A DNA stretch of 64,000 nucleotides from an uncultured Kordiimonas sp. (lineage in GTDB: Bacteria; Pseudomonadota; Alphaproteobacteria; Sphingomonadales; Kordiimonadaceae). This document shows positions 53,357 to 63,090 of this stretch, one piece after another; within the stretch, counting starts at the first letter, position 1, and every line of letters begins with the position of its first letter. The stretch lies in assembly GCA_947500295.1 (NCBI GenBank), contig CANMRM010000003.1:310001-374000 (forward strand), given 5' to 3'. Under the pieces are notes generated by a model. The model worked only from the letters and a program-made list of their open reading frames with translations, had not been told where the DNA came from and did not search any database. The position numbers were made by a program, and so were the translations under genes.

Positions 53357-54019
53357 ATGAAGCAGGGTGCAGACGGTTATGTTTTTGTCGTCACGTATGG
53401 TCGCTCCGGCTCGACACTCCTGCAGACGCTCCTGCAGTCAATTGATGGCTATTTTATCCGCGGCGAAAATGCCAATGCCTTGTGGCCTTTGTTTCAGTCC
53501 ATTCAGCGCATTGCGCAGGCAAAACAAGACCATGGCTATCGAGAGATCGAGGCCAAGGGGCCTTGGTTCGGCATCAATAAAGTGGATCCGGCTACCTATG
53601 CCCGTCATCTTGTGGGCTGTTTCGTTGACGACATAATTCAACCACCGGCTGATGCCCGTGTTGTCGGCTTCAAGGAAATCCGCTTCCATGAAGTGGGTGA
53701 AGACTTCCAGGCCTATCTTGATTTTATTGCCGAACAGCTCGCGCCAGCGCGGTTTATTTTCAACAAACGCAACTGGCGAGATGTGGCCAAATCCGGCTGG
53801 TGGAAAAACTGTGAAGAGTCGCTCGTTCGGGACATCGTCACAAAAGCAGATGACATGTTCGATGCCTACGCTGACAAGTATCCCGAGCGTTGTTTCGTTG
53901 CAAAATATGAAGATTATGTTGGCAAGCCTGATTATTGGCGCGCGCTTTTCGACTTTCTGGGCGAAACCTATGACCCGGTCCGGGTCAATGCGCTTTGCTC
54001 GCGCCAATTAAAACACTGA
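53357..54019 (+). CDS. Short P-loop sulfotransferase
   Basis: A 220-residue protein. VFVVTYGRSGSTLLQTLLQS (near 9-28) is an intact 5'-phosphosulfate loop. RFIFNKRNWRDVAKSGWW lies at the 3'-phosphate site with an unusual asparagine-lysine context. It is shorter than the other sulfotransferases here and single-domain. ATG 53357 is preferred over TTG 53345. No other rightward gene follows closely; it converges on the large leftward glycosyltransferase. Confidence 0.83.
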   Translation: MKQGADGYVFVVTYGRSGSTLLQTLLQSIDGYFIRGENANALWPLFQSIQRIAQAKQDHGYREIEAKGPWFGINKVDPATYARHLVGCFVDDIIQPPADARVVGFKEIRFHEVGEDFQAYLDFIAEQLAPARFIFNKRNWRDVAKSGWWKNCEESLVRDIVTKADDMFDAYADKYPERCFVAKYEDYVGKPDYWRALFDFLGETYDPVRVNALCSRQLKH

Positions 54020-54079
54020 CGCTTCATTTTTTAGCGGACTAGCTCGTTTGTTGTTTAGTTCTGCGTCTGCGGCCGGGTT

Positions 54080-57013
54080 TCAGAAGGTTTCTTTTTCAAC
54101 GTTGATGACGCCGGCCAGATAGCCTCTGAGCCGGGCCTTGTTGAGTTTCAACCGGGTTTCCATCTCTTCTTTGCCGACATCGTGGTTTTCACCCCACAGT
54201 GTATCGGAGCGATTAAGCAGATCGACGGTATCCGACAGGTCTTTCTCGTCCTTGATCAGTTCATAGTTGAAGAAATGTTTGAAAAACGCGCTTTCGATGC
54301 GGCTGCGCTCAAACGTCTCCGCCTCATCATAGTCGTGAGAGTGGTAAACGGCGGCTTGCGGCGCGTAAACTTTTTCATAGCCCGCGTTGATAATATCCCA
54401 GGCCCATAGCTGATCTTCCCCAAAGGCAACTGTGCGATAAGGAATTTTTTCCCAAACCTCACGCCGGAAACAGCTATTGTTGTCACTGTAAAAATGCAAT
54501 TTTTGAAGCCAGCCCGTATCTTGTTTTTTCCAGCGCTTTTGGTCGCTGTTTTTGCTGACAGCGATTGGCAGTCGGGCAAAGCCTTCAAAGTGGCTGTTCA
54601 AGTCCCGTTTTGTGAAGGCTGATGCTTCAGGCCAGGCGAAATGTTTGCCGAACGCACCGGCAGCGGCCGGGAAGCGCTCAATTGATGTCACCATATTGTA
54701 TAGCCAGCGTTCGTTAACCGGCATGGCGTCGTGCGTTAAAAAGGCAATAAACTCGCCTGAAGTCAGCTCTGCGCCCAGATTGCGGGTTGCGCCGTGATTG
54801 AATTCTGACTTGTCTATTTCGTGAAGTTTCACGTTTTTGTATTTTGTGGCAGTTTCAAGCGTTCCGTCGGTTGAACCACTATCAACAACCAGAACTTCAA
54901 ATGGCCAGGGAGTGCGCTGGTTCACAACCGCTTCAAGAACCGCCTCGAAGACCCGGCCGGCATTCAATGTGGGGATAACAACGGACACTTTCGGCGCGCC
55001 CGATTTCATCGATGCAGGGGGGTGCCCGGTTTCTTCCACTGCTGCAACTTCAGCCAGACGATCCCTGATCGCCTGTTCCACCAGGTCTGCTGACGCCGCC
55101 CACGAGAATTGACTCACCCACTCCAAGGCAGCCTTGGCCTGAGAATCGCGGGCGCCCTTGTCGTCAATCAACGACTGAATTGCGTTGGCTATTGCGACAG
55201 GATGGGGTTCAGCAAGCGTTACCGTATCAGCCGGGAAAATCGCCCGCGTGCTGTCACCGTCCAGTTCAACTATCGGCAGCCCACACGCCATCATTTCCTG
55301 CGGCACGAGGGAATAATTGGTTGCAGAAAAAACCAGTCCTATGTCCGCTTTCTGGAATATGCGGGCTAATTCTTCCTGTGACGCGACACCGTGATCGACA
55401 AATTCGAATCCGGCAGAATTGAACTCAAGGGGTGCACCAAAGAAATCAACAGCGAATTCGGTACCGCTCCCGGCCAGTTGCTCAAGAGCCAGAAATGCAA
55501 GTTCAACAGCACGCCGAGCTGTGAAGTGACGCGCATAGACGGCAATCCGGGGTTTGCTGTTGAGGTGTTTCTTGGCAGGGGGTTGATATATCCGACGGTC
55601 AGCGGCCAGCCAAAAATGACGCGCCCAACGACCATATTCTTCGCTCATCAACTGTGAAAGCCAGGGGCTCGCACACAAACAGTCCAGGTCTTCGCGGTAC
55701 GTCTGGTCCGCGAGCAGATAGTTTGAGCCCATCGGATGGAAGCTTGGCTCAAAATCCTGCACGAAATAAAAACGCCGATGGAACTTTGAGCAGGCTAAAA
55801 CGGGATAAACTGTCCAGCAGTCAGTTGCGATTATGGCATCGCCTTCCGCATCCTGCAGCGTTTCATCAACAAAACGAATATCGCCCGTGAAATGCTGAAA
55901 GTGGTTTTCCAGCATATGGTAAACGGACTCTTGGGTCTCGTCCTTGCCCGGATTATGAATCCAGAGAGTTTGCTTGTGACCGGCAAGCTCCAGAAAGTGG
56001 AGCATGCGAAAAATGGTCATATGACCACCGCCACCCGGCGCAAAAGCAGGTACCACCCAGTGAATCACCATTTGTTTTGGATTGAATCCGGAGTGTGTTG
56101 GTGCAAGCGGTTGCTTTTTGAACCGCGTGACGTCCCTCAATGCCTGCGGTACCGGCAGTTTGGTTGTGCCAGCATCTTTTGTTGGCGACGGCGTCGGCTT
56201 GTTTAGCCCAAGCTTCAGGCCTTCGCGTATGTAGTGGGCAAGGGGGTTTTCGCCCTGTCTCAAGTGTTCGCTGTTTTGTTGCAGGTAGGTTTTTGTACAG
56301 AATGCTGCTGATGGGTTGCAGCCTTCATCTGCGCCGGTGGTGATATAGTGAACCAGCGGGTTCATGTCACCCAAACTGTCTTTGTATTGGTCTCGATACC
56401 ACTGTGGTTCAAAAAATATGTTGGGGCGCCGGTTTTCCGTCCAGCCAAACTTCACATAGTGAAACAGGGGATCCATGCCTGCGTGCCAAAGGTCGCTATA
56501 GTAGGATTTGTACCAACTGGCATCAAAAAGACCTGAGGCATGAATGAGCTTCATCTCGGCCACAAAGTGTGCGTTGCGATTGTTTTCGAGTGCAACAGGC
56601 AACGCCAGATGACCCGCATACCGTCCTTTTTTCAAGTGATAGGACAACGGGTCAACATCCAGCGATTTTACCTCGGGATATTCCTGAAAATACAATTTTT
56701 GAGAAAAGTCCCGCGATGGGTTCCTGCCCCTGCGCCAGCCTTTGCCGGCATAGTGAACAAGTGCGAGGCTGTCACTCTTTCTCGCGCCGGGAGCGACAGA
56801 AAGATAGTAGGCAGGATCAAAAAAGGGGTTCGGCCTGTACCCCGCCTGTTCGCCAACCGTGATGTAATGCTCGACCGGGGACAGCCCTGATTTGGCGGCC
56901 TCCGGATACTGGCCAAGATACCACTCCTCCAGCAGCAAACTCCTGACCGTCTCCACGGTTTGGCGTTTGCCTTTGTTTTCTTTAGGCAGAGAAATGATCT
57001 TGCTTAGGTTCAT
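54080..57013 (-). CDS. Three-part glycosyltransferase (repeat domain, GT4, GT2)
   Basis: A 977-residue protein. Residues about 30-290 hold six copies of a motif of the form PLxHYxxxG, about 45 residues apart, as seen in other alphaproteobacterial capsule glycosyltransferases. Residues about 310-660 resemble WsaF-type GT4 rhamnosyltransferases (WVVPAFAPGGGGHMTIFRML). Residues about 690-900 are a GT2 domain (SVVIPTLNAGRVFEAVLEAV, VLVVDSGSTDGTLE, AFLTHDAMP). The adjacent dTDP-rhamnose genes make rhamnose a plausible donor for one or both domains. ATG 57013 is chosen; the ribosome site is weak. Confidence 0.82.
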   Translation of the reverse strand: MNLSKIISLPKENKGKRQTVETVRSLLLEEWYLGQYPEAAKSGLSPVEHYITVGEQAGYRPNPFFDPAYYLSVAPGARKSDSLALVHYAGKGWRRGRNPSRDFSQKLYFQEYPEVKSLDVDPLSYHLKKGRYAGHLALPVALENNRNAHFVAEMKLIHASGLFDASWYKSYYSDLWHAGMDPLFHYVKFGWTENRRPNIFFEPQWYRDQYKDSLGDMNPLVHYITTGADEGCNPSAAFCTKTYLQQNSEHLRQGENPLAHYIREGLKLGLNKPTPSPTKDAGTTKLPVPQALRDVTRFKKQPLAPTHSGFNPKQMVIHWVVPAFAPGGGGHMTIFRMLHFLELAGHKQTLWIHNPGKDETQESVYHMLENHFQHFTGDIRFVDETLQDAEGDAIIATDCWTVYPVLACSKFHRRFYFVQDFEPSFHPMGSNYLLADQTYREDLDCLCASPWLSQLMSEEYGRWARHFWLAADRRIYQPPAKKHLNSKPRIAVYARHFTARRAVELAFLALEQLAGSGTEFAVDFFGAPLEFNSAGFEFVDHGVASQEELARIFQKADIGLVFSATNYSLVPQEMMACGLPIVELDGDSTRAIFPADTVTLAEPHPVAIANAIQSLIDDKGARDSQAKAALEWVSQFSWAASADLVEQAIRDRLAEVAAVEETGHPPASMKSGAPKVSVVIPTLNAGRVFEAVLEAVVNQRTPWPFEVLVVDSGSTDGTLETATKYKNVKLHEIDKSEFNHGATRNLGAELTSGEFIAFLTHDAMPVNERWLYNMVTSIERFPAAAGAFGKHFAWPEASAFTKRDLNSHFEGFARLPIAVSKNSDQKRWKKQDTGWLQKLHFYSDNNSCFRREVWEKIPYRTVAFGEDQLWAWDIINAGYEKVYAPQAAVYHSHDYDEAETFERSRIESAFFKHFFNYELIKDEKDLSDTVDLLNRSDTLWGENHDVGKEEMETRLKLNKARLRGYLAGVINVEKETF

Positions 57014-57154
57014 CAAGTTTACTCAAATGCTGCAACCACTCAGGAGCCCGAAAGACGCAATTAAGACCGTCAATCAAGGCCTGATCCTATTTATACGTAT
57101 CACAGCGCAATTAGTATCCCATTGGCGGGTTTATAGTCTTTCTGCAAGCCATGT

Positions 57155-59521
57155 CTATGGTCGATGGGCTGATTTGCTGGTTTTTACCCATGTCGGATTG
57201 GCAAGCAACAGGTGCGGTTTCTGTGATCGTGACCTGAGCTGGCGCGGGAACCACCTGTCATGAAAGGCTCGTTCCGGCCATTTTTCATGGAAGAGCATTC
57301 GCTCTTTGAATTCCCGTTGCCTTTTGCCTGCGGCAACGTCGTGGCCGCGACTTTGCGACTCGAGGTGTGAAAATCGGATCAGGGGCGTGTAAACCACCCT
57401 TTTGCCGACGTCAGAGACACCCAGGCAAAAATCAATGTCATTGTAGGTGACGGCAAATCGGTCGGCATCAAACCCCTTCAGGTCGTCAAACACAGCTCTG
57501 TCGCATGCCAGAAACGCGCCCGTGACAGCTTCACAGGTGCGTGTCAGCTGTTGTCGCTGGCAATAGCCTGGGTCATTCGCGTTCAGATTGACGCCTTCAT
57601 GGCCGGTCCTGCCGTCTGGCCGAAGGATTACACCGCCATGCTGGACCGTCGTGTCCTCATACAATAGTTTCGCACCCACGGCCCCTACGTCAGGCAGTTG
57701 CAGCAAGGATCTGAGTGTCAAATCCCAGCCTTTTTCAGTCGCCAGCGTATCATTGTTGAGAAACAGCAAAAGATCGGCATCCGTCTTTTGCACAGCCTGA
57801 TTGTTCAGAGCAGCCCAGTTGAAAGGCCGTTGATCGCGAACTATGCGAACGGGCGCTGTTTTCGGGGCATTGCCAGATGCAATCTTGTCAAACCACTCCA
57901 AAGTTGACCGGTCACTGCTGTTGTTGTCCACGATGAGGATTTCGGTCCGGTCTTGCATCTCAATGGTTTGCAGCAGGCTCTCAACACATGGCTGCACCAG
58001 ATCCAGCCGATCCCGGGTTGGAATGACAATGCACAATTTCTTTTCTGGCTGAGGCGCTGGCAGGGTCAGGGGGAGAAGTTGGATGTTCGTTTTAGGGGCG
58101 GGCTTGGTTTCCAGGACCTCTTCGATCACCACGAAACCCTCTGTGCCAAACCGGTCCCACTGCGATTGTAACAGGCGCTCTGGTGCCCCCAGATCGCTCA
58201 GATCACCTATCCCGGAGGCACGCACCGCAAACGCCGTGGCATAGGCAGGTTGTTGCGCCAGTATCAAAGGGTCAAACTCAGCAACAAATACCGGATTATG
58301 AACTGTCTCGTCATCGCCGAGATGGTCATAGCCAAAGCGGATAACCCGGGCCTCCGGGTATTGCTCCGCTGTTGCCGCAATCCATGCCAGGGCTAATGGG
58401 TCGAGGGTATCACCTGCATCCAGTGGCAAAATAAAATCAAAACCATCAGCCTCGGCGTGCTCGCCTGCGCCGAACACGTCAAAATTGTCATACGTCAGTT
58501 CATCCATGCTCTGGTGCGTGCGTCGAAGAAGGTCTGCTGGGCCGCCGGCGAGGAGAACCGCAATACGGCACTTTGCTTTGAGGCCAGGCGGGAGTGCCGG
58601 CCCAAACAGCTTTCGGTAGTCGGTATAGTCTTCAATTGGCAGTTCGGAAAAGCGTTCGTACGCAGGGAGCCGGTGCTCCAGACGCCGCAGTGACGCTTCG
58701 AGGGGTGTGTGATCGCCTGTTTTCTGAAGGGATTCCCGAGTTTCTACAAGCTCATGTACCAGCCGCGTCAGTGTTTGCAGTGATTTTAGCGGGCTGGTGA
58801 CAATTTCTTTTGGGGGGCAGACAAGTGTGCCTGTACTGCTCTCGAAAACCATAAGCAAAGCGTCATGGTTGTCGCTATCCAGTTCCTTGTCCAAATCGAA
58901 AGTAAAGCCAACCTTCTGGCTGGTTTCCTTGTCGTCTGTAATTTTGCGATGAATTTCGTCTGCTGTTGTCGAGGCAACAAATGTCCCATCCAAATAAAGA
59001 TCAAGCGAGAGGGGTTTGTCGGATCCGGGACAAGACGCAAATCCATGGACCGTTGTGCCGTGTGTTTGCTGTACAGAACCAATAAATGATGGTGCTTCGC
59101 TGTCCAGTCGGGCCAGCTGCTCGCTCAAATACTGCAAATGATCTGCGCTATGGATTTTGAGGAAAGCTTTTTGCAATCGATCACTGCCTAATGCCCCTGA
59201 CAGGCATTGGGGCCATCTTTTCTGCAGCTCTCCCGCTGGTTGAACACCAAAGTGTTTTTGCATGCCCGCAAAGATCAACTCACTTTGGCCTTCGCTCAGG
59301 TCAAACTGCATGGGTCGTTTGCCCAGCCTGAAAGGCGCCAAAACCGTGCGCGAAAACGGAGGACTATCGAGTGCTCTTTTCATCGCACCAAAAAAAGTGA
59401 GTTCCGTGTACAGGTCGATTTCAGCGGGGAAAACCGGCTCCCGACCCAAAAACAACAGATGCAGGAAGCGAGCGTCTGCCTGCGTGCAGCGGGTCCGTTT
59501 TTTCTGGAAGCTCTTAAGCAT
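57155..59521 (-). CDS. Large GT2 glycosyltransferase with N-terminal extension
   Basis: A 788-residue protein. The C-terminal GT2 domain (about 490-740) has LCIVIPTRDRLDLVQPCVES, ILIVDNNSSDRSTLEWF and LLFLNNDTLATEKGW, in the style of O-antigen rhamnosyl- or galactosyltransferases. Residues about 310-480 look like a second, degenerate GT-A domain (CRIAVLLAGGPADLLRRT, FILPLDAGDTLDP). Residues 1-300 are unassigned: the start recalls DUF4214-type segments, and a beta-rich section lies near 140-230. ATG 59521 lies about 18 bases after the rmlA stop, so it probably belongs to the rml operon. Confidence 0.78.
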   Translation of the reverse strand: MLKSFQKKRTRCTQADARFLHLLFLGREPVFPAEIDLYTELTFFGAMKRALDSPPFSRTVLAPFRLGKRPMQFDLSEGQSELIFAGMQKHFGVQPAGELQKRWPQCLSGALGSDRLQKAFLKIHSADHLQYLSEQLARLDSEAPSFIGSVQQTHGTTVHGFASCPGSDKPLSLDLYLDGTFVASTTADEIHRKITDDKETSQKVGFTFDLDKELDSDNHDALLMVFESSTGTLVCPPKEIVTSPLKSLQTLTRLVHELVETRESLQKTGDHTPLEASLRRLEHRLPAYERFSELPIEDYTDYRKLFGPALPPGLKAKCRIAVLLAGGPADLLRRTHQSMDELTYDNFDVFGAGEHAEADGFDFILPLDAGDTLDPLALAWIAATAEQYPEARVIRFGYDHLGDDETVHNPVFVAEFDPLILAQQPAYATAFAVRASGIGDLSDLGAPERLLQSQWDRFGTEGFVVIEEVLETKPAPKTNIQLLPLTLPAPQPEKKLCIVIPTRDRLDLVQPCVESLLQTIEMQDRTEILIVDNNSSDRSTLEWFDKIASGNAPKTAPVRIVRDQRPFNWAALNNQAVQKTDADLLLFLNNDTLATEKGWDLTLRSLLQLPDVGAVGAKLLYEDTTVQHGGVILRPDGRTGHEGVNLNANDPGYCQRQQLTRTCEAVTGAFLACDRAVFDDLKGFDADRFAVTYNDIDFCLGVSDVGKRVVYTPLIRFSHLESQSRGHDVAAGKRQREFKERMLFHEKWPERAFHDRWFPRQLRSRSQKPHLLLANPTWVKTSKSAHRP

Positions 59522-59539
59522 CAAACTTGCGCCGGCCGC

Positions 59540-60418
59540 TCAGCCGCCGTCCGGGCCGTACTTGAGCACGGATGTCAGATAATCACCGTAGCTGTTCTTG
59601 TAGCTGGCGGCCAGATCAGCAAGGGCTTCCGTGGAAATGAAGCCGGAGCGCCAGGCCACTTCTTCAGGGCAGGCTATCTTGACAGCTTGCCGAGCCTCGA
59701 CAGTTTGAACAAACTGACTGGCCTGCAGCAGGCTATCCACCGTTCCCGTGTCCAGCCAGGCAGTGCCCCGCAGCAGCTTGATGACATTCAGGTCGCCTCT
59801 GTTCAGGTACACCTCGTTAACGGTTGTTATCTCCAGTTCACCGCGCGCGGATGGTTTTATCGATTTGGCGATGTCCACCACATCCTTGTCATAGAAATAC
59901 AATCCGGTAACAGCCAGGTTGCTTTTCGGTTTGGCCGGCTTTTCTTCGATGGAGATCGCGCGGCCATTCTGGTCCATCTCAACCACACCAAAAGCGGTCG
60001 GGTCACCGACAGGGTAGGCAAACACATAGGCGCCTTCTGTGACGCTGCCTGCCTGCTGCAGATATTGCGTGAAACCGGCAGCATAATAAATGTTGTCACC
60101 CAGAGCCAGCGCTGAAGGTTGGCCGGCAACAAACGATTCACCAATCAGAAAGGCCTGGGCAAGCCCGCCGGGCTCGGGTTGTTCGGCATAATGGAGTTCA
60201 ATGCCCCACTGTGAGCCGTCTCCCAGCAAATCCCGGTATAGGGGCAGGTGATGCGGGGAACTGATGATCATGATTTCCCTGATGCCAGCCAGCATCAGGG
60301 TCGTCAGCGGATAGTATATCATCGGCTTGTCATAAACGGGCAAAAGCTGTTTGGATATCGACTTGGTGATCGGATAAAGCCGAGTGCCGAGCCCGCCTGC
60401 GAGAATAATGCCCTTCAT
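59540..60418 (-). CDS. rmlA: Glucose-1-phosphate thymidylyltransferase
   Basis: Makes dTDP-glucose, the first step to dTDP-rhamnose. The N-terminal [20 protein letters not shown] carries the nucleotide-binding GxGTR and the catalytic lysine region; [11 protein letters not shown] and GDNIYY follow, and [10 protein letters not shown] and WLDTGT are typical. The 292 residues are the usual length. It is the last rml gene in a leftward operon (C-B-D-A). Confidence 0.96.
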   Translation of the reverse strand: MKGIILAGGLGTRLYPITKSISKQLLPVYDKPMIYYPLTTLMLAGIREIMIISSPHHLPLYRDLLGDGSQWGIELHYAEQPEPGGLAQAFLIGESFVAGQPSALALGDNIYYAAGFTQYLQQAGSVTEGAYVFAYPVGDPTAFGVVEMDQNGRAISIEEKPAKPKSNLAVTGLYFYDKDVVDIAKSIKPSARGELEITTVNEVYLNRGDLNVIKLLRGTAWLDTGTVDSLLQASQFVQTVEARQAVKIACPEEVAWRSGFISTEALADLAASYKNSYGDYLTSVLKYGPDGG

Positions 60419-60469
60419 ACCATACCTCTTGTGGAGTGTTTGTCTGTTCGCGCGCGAATTCGGGCGAGA

Positions 60470-61363
60470 TTAGCCCAGGTCACCCGTTTCCGAAAGCCGT
60501 TTGACGCAAGTGGCCGTACTTTCCCGCCAGTCTGGCAGTTCAATACCAAAAGTCTGTTTGATCTTGCTGCAGTCAAGGCGAGAGTTTGCGGGTCGTCTGG
60601 CAGGTGTGGGGTATTCGAGTGTTGTGATGGCCTTCACGTCAGGGTGGGGTAGGTCGTACTTGGTCCCTTCGTCGAATATCGCTTCAGCAAACCCGTACCA
60701 GCTTGCGTCCCCGGTGCCAGCCAGATGGAAAATGCCGGATTGCCGGTCAGATGGCAACGAACCATCAAGGGTCTGCAATATATCAAGAATGGCATCAGCG
60801 ATGTCCGGCGCATAGGTCGGGTTGCCAAACTGATCGGCGACGACCGACAGGTTTTGCCGCGTTGCCAGCGAGAGCATGGTCTTGAGAAAGTTTTTGCCAT
60901 AAGGGCTGTATACCCAGGCTGTTCGCAGGATGATGGCCTGTGGATTTGCTGCCAAAACGGCCTTTTCACCGGCAAGTTTGGACCGGCCATAGGCGCCCGT
61001 GGGACTTACCGGGTCGGTTTCAGAATAGCTGTCGGCTTTTACACCGTTAAAAACATAATCTGTGGAAATATGGATGAAAGGCACACCGGCGTCTGACGCC
61101 GCGGATGCGAGGTTTGCAGCGCCGTCCGCGTTAATGCGCGTGGCTATGTCTTCTTCGCTTTCCGCCTGGTCTACTGCAGTGTATGCGGCCGCATTGACAA
61201 TGGCGGTGGGAGCGTTGGCCTTGACGGCTGCCTTAAGGGTCTCAGGCTGCAACAGGTCGAGCTCAGGTCTACCCAGCGCCACCAATGCCAGCTTGCGCCG
61301 TGTGGCGGCCTCAGCGAGTGAACGAGCAACTTGCCCTTTATGACCGGCGACCAGGATCATCAT
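60470..61363 (-). CDS. rmlD: dTDP-4-dehydrorhamnose reductase
   Basis: Last step to dTDP-rhamnose. The SDR motif GHKGQVARSLAEA lies near the start, VNAAAYTAVDQAE and STDYVFNG follow, and the catalytic YGRSKLAGE (Y-x3-K) lies near 129. The 297 residues are normal. Two adjacent ATG codons (61363, 61360) can serve as start. It begins three bases after the rmlB stop. Confidence 0.95.
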   Translation of the reverse strand: MMILVAGHKGQVARSLAEAATRRKLALVALGRPELDLLQPETLKAAVKANAPTAIVNAAAYTAVDQAESEEDIATRINADGAANLASAASDAGVPFIHISTDYVFNGVKADSYSETDPVSPTGAYGRSKLAGEKAVLAANPQAIILRTAWVYSPYGKNFLKTMLSLATRQNLSVVADQFGNPTYAPDIADAILDILQTLDGSLPSDRQSGIFHLAGTGDASWYGFAEAIFDEGTKYDLPHPDVKAITTLEYPTPARRPANSRLDCSKIKQTFGIELPDWRESTATCVKRLSETGDLG

Positions 61364-61366
61364 GCT

Positions 61367-62413
61367 CTATTTCTTCAACACGCCTTTGCGTTCCGCCGCG
61401 TGTGCGCGCAGGGGCCCCCACCACCATTCATTGTCCAGGTACCATTGGATCGTTTTGCGGATACCGCTTTCAAAGTCTTCCTGAGCGCGCCAGCCCAGTT
61501 CGCCTTCAAGCTTGCTGGCGTCGATAGCATACCGCGCGTCGTGGCCGGGGCGGTCTGTAACAAAGGTGATTTGCTCTTTGTAGGGGCTGTTTTTCGGGCG
61601 CAGGTCGTCGAGGATCATGCAGATACGCTCTACGACCTCGAGATTGGTGCGCTCGTTTCTGCCACCCACATTATATTTTTCACCGATCCGACCTTCGGTC
61701 ATGATAGTGAACAGCGCGCGGGCGTGATCATCAACAAATAGCCAGTCCCGAACATTCGATCCATCGCCGTAGACGGGCAGGGGTTCGCCGTCAAGGGCGT
61801 TCAAAATCATCAGCGGAATGAGCTTTTCCGGCAGGTGAAACGGGCCGTAATTGTTCGAGCAATTGGAGATCACCACTGGAAAACCGTAGGTTTCAACCCA
61901 GGCATTGGCCAGATGGTCCGCTGATGCCTTGGATGCGGAGTAGGGCGAGCTTGGGTCATAGGCCGTTGTTTCATGAAACAAGCCTTCTGCGCCAAGCGAC
62001 CCGTATACCTCGTCGGTTGATACATGCAGGAACCGGAATGCCTCCTTGCCTTTTTCGTCCAGGGACAGCCAGTGGGTCCTTGCGGCTTCAAGCATATGAA
62101 AAGTGCCAACGATGTTGGTCTGGATAAATTCCCCGGCGCCCGTGATTGAACGATCAACATGGCTTTCCGCAGCAAGGTGCATCACGCCGTCGGGCGCGTG
62201 TTCCGCAAAAATCCGGTCGAGAGCAGCGCGGTCGCAGATGTCGGCTTTTTCAAAACGATAGTTTGGGCTGTCCTCGACCTCTTTCAGGGTTTCGAGGTTG
62301 CCTGCATAGGTCAGTTTGTCAACATTGACAACCGAATGGCCGAGGTCGCGCACCAGGTGGCGGCAGACCGCAGAACCGATGAAACCGGCACCGCCGGTCA
62401 CGAGAATTTTCAT
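61367..62413 (-). CDS. rmlB: dTDP-glucose 4,6-dehydratase
   Basis: Second step: dTDP-glucose to dTDP-4-keto-6-deoxyglucose. [17 protein letters not shown] is the NAD site, [12 protein letters not shown] and STDEVYGSL are family motifs, and [11 protein letters not shown] is the catalytic Y-x3-K. The 348 residues are normal. Its product is also the usual precursor of 4-amino-4,6-dideoxy sugars, so it could feed the DegT aminotransferase at 48609. Confidence 0.96.
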   Translation of the reverse strand: MKILVTGGAGFIGSAVCRHLVRDLGHSVVNVDKLTYAGNLETLKEVEDSPNYRFEKADICDRAALDRIFAEHAPDGVMHLAAESHVDRSITGAGEFIQTNIVGTFHMLEAARTHWLSLDEKGKEAFRFLHVSTDEVYGSLGAEGLFHETTAYDPSSPYSASKASADHLANAWVETYGFPVVISNCSNNYGPFHLPEKLIPLMILNALDGEPLPVYGDGSNVRDWLFVDDHARALFTIMTEGRIGEKYNVGGRNERTNLEVVERICMILDDLRPKNSPYKEQITFVTDRPGHDARYAIDASKLEGELGWRAQEDFESGIRKTIQWYLDNEWWWGPLRAHAAERKGVLKK

Positions 62414-62983
62414 CTAACGGGTTTCCTCGTACAAAAATGGGGATTTAAAGTCGCAAAAACGGGCAAGTTTCTTGTCTTTATCAGATAAAATTAGGTCTTC
62501 CGGGGGAAAGGGCCACTCAATCGCAAGGTCAGGGTCATCGAAGGCAAGGCCACTATCGCTTTCCGGTGCGTAAAAACTGGTCACTTTGTAGCAAAATTCG
62601 GTATCTGGCTCGAGGGTGCAAAAAGCATGGGCGAACCCCGCCGGCACCCATAGCTGTTTCCAGTTTTCGCCACTAAGCTCAACGCTTGCGTGCTGACCAT
62701 AGGTCGGCGAGCCGATGCGCAGGTCCACGATTACATCCACAACTCTGCCCTTTGGCACACGTACTAGCTTGCCCTGGGCATGCGGAGGCAGCTGAAAATG
62801 CAGACCTCGCAATACACCGGCGTCGCGTGAAAGCGAATGATTGTCCTGGACAAAAGTAACGCCGGGCGCAACTTCTTCAAACGCGCGGGCACTGAATGTT
62901 TCCGAGAAAAAACCACGTTCGTCTCCAAATCGTTTCGGAGTCAGAACAAAGGCGCCTGGTAGCGGAAGTTCTTCTATTTCCAT
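62414..62983 (-). CDS. rmlC: dTDP-4-dehydrorhamnose 3,5-epimerase
   Basis: Third step of dTDP-rhamnose synthesis. The cupin fold shows RFGDERGFFSETFS, QDNHSLSRDAGVLRGLHFQL with the catalytic histidine, VRVPKGRVVDVIVDLR and WVPAGFAHAFCTL. The 189 residues are normal. It heads the leftward rml operon and abuts rmlB directly. The 107-base spacer to the rightward GT4 gene must contain divergent promoters. Confidence 0.96.
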   Translation of the reverse strand: MEIEELPLPGAFVLTPKRFGDERGFFSETFSARAFEEVAPGVTFVQDNHSLSRDAGVLRGLHFQLPPHAQGKLVRVPKGRVVDVIVDLRIGSPTYGQHASVELSGENWKQLWVPAGFAHAFCTLEPDTEFCYKVTSFYAPESDSGLAFDDPDLAIEWPFPPEDLILSDKDKKLARFCDFKSPFLYEETR

Positions 62984-63090
62984 CAGCTTCCCTGAAAAAT
63001 AAGGCTGGTCACGAACACCGCGCCTTTATATTAAATGGCATAGGGAATGAAAAGCACCGATTGGAGGCAGTCGGGCAAAGAGGGAGTTTT

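Noticed and set aside
59207-60115. Rightward 302-codon open frame opposite rmlA and the large GT2 gene
   Set aside because: It spans two confidently assigned leftward genes and their junction and has no family motif.
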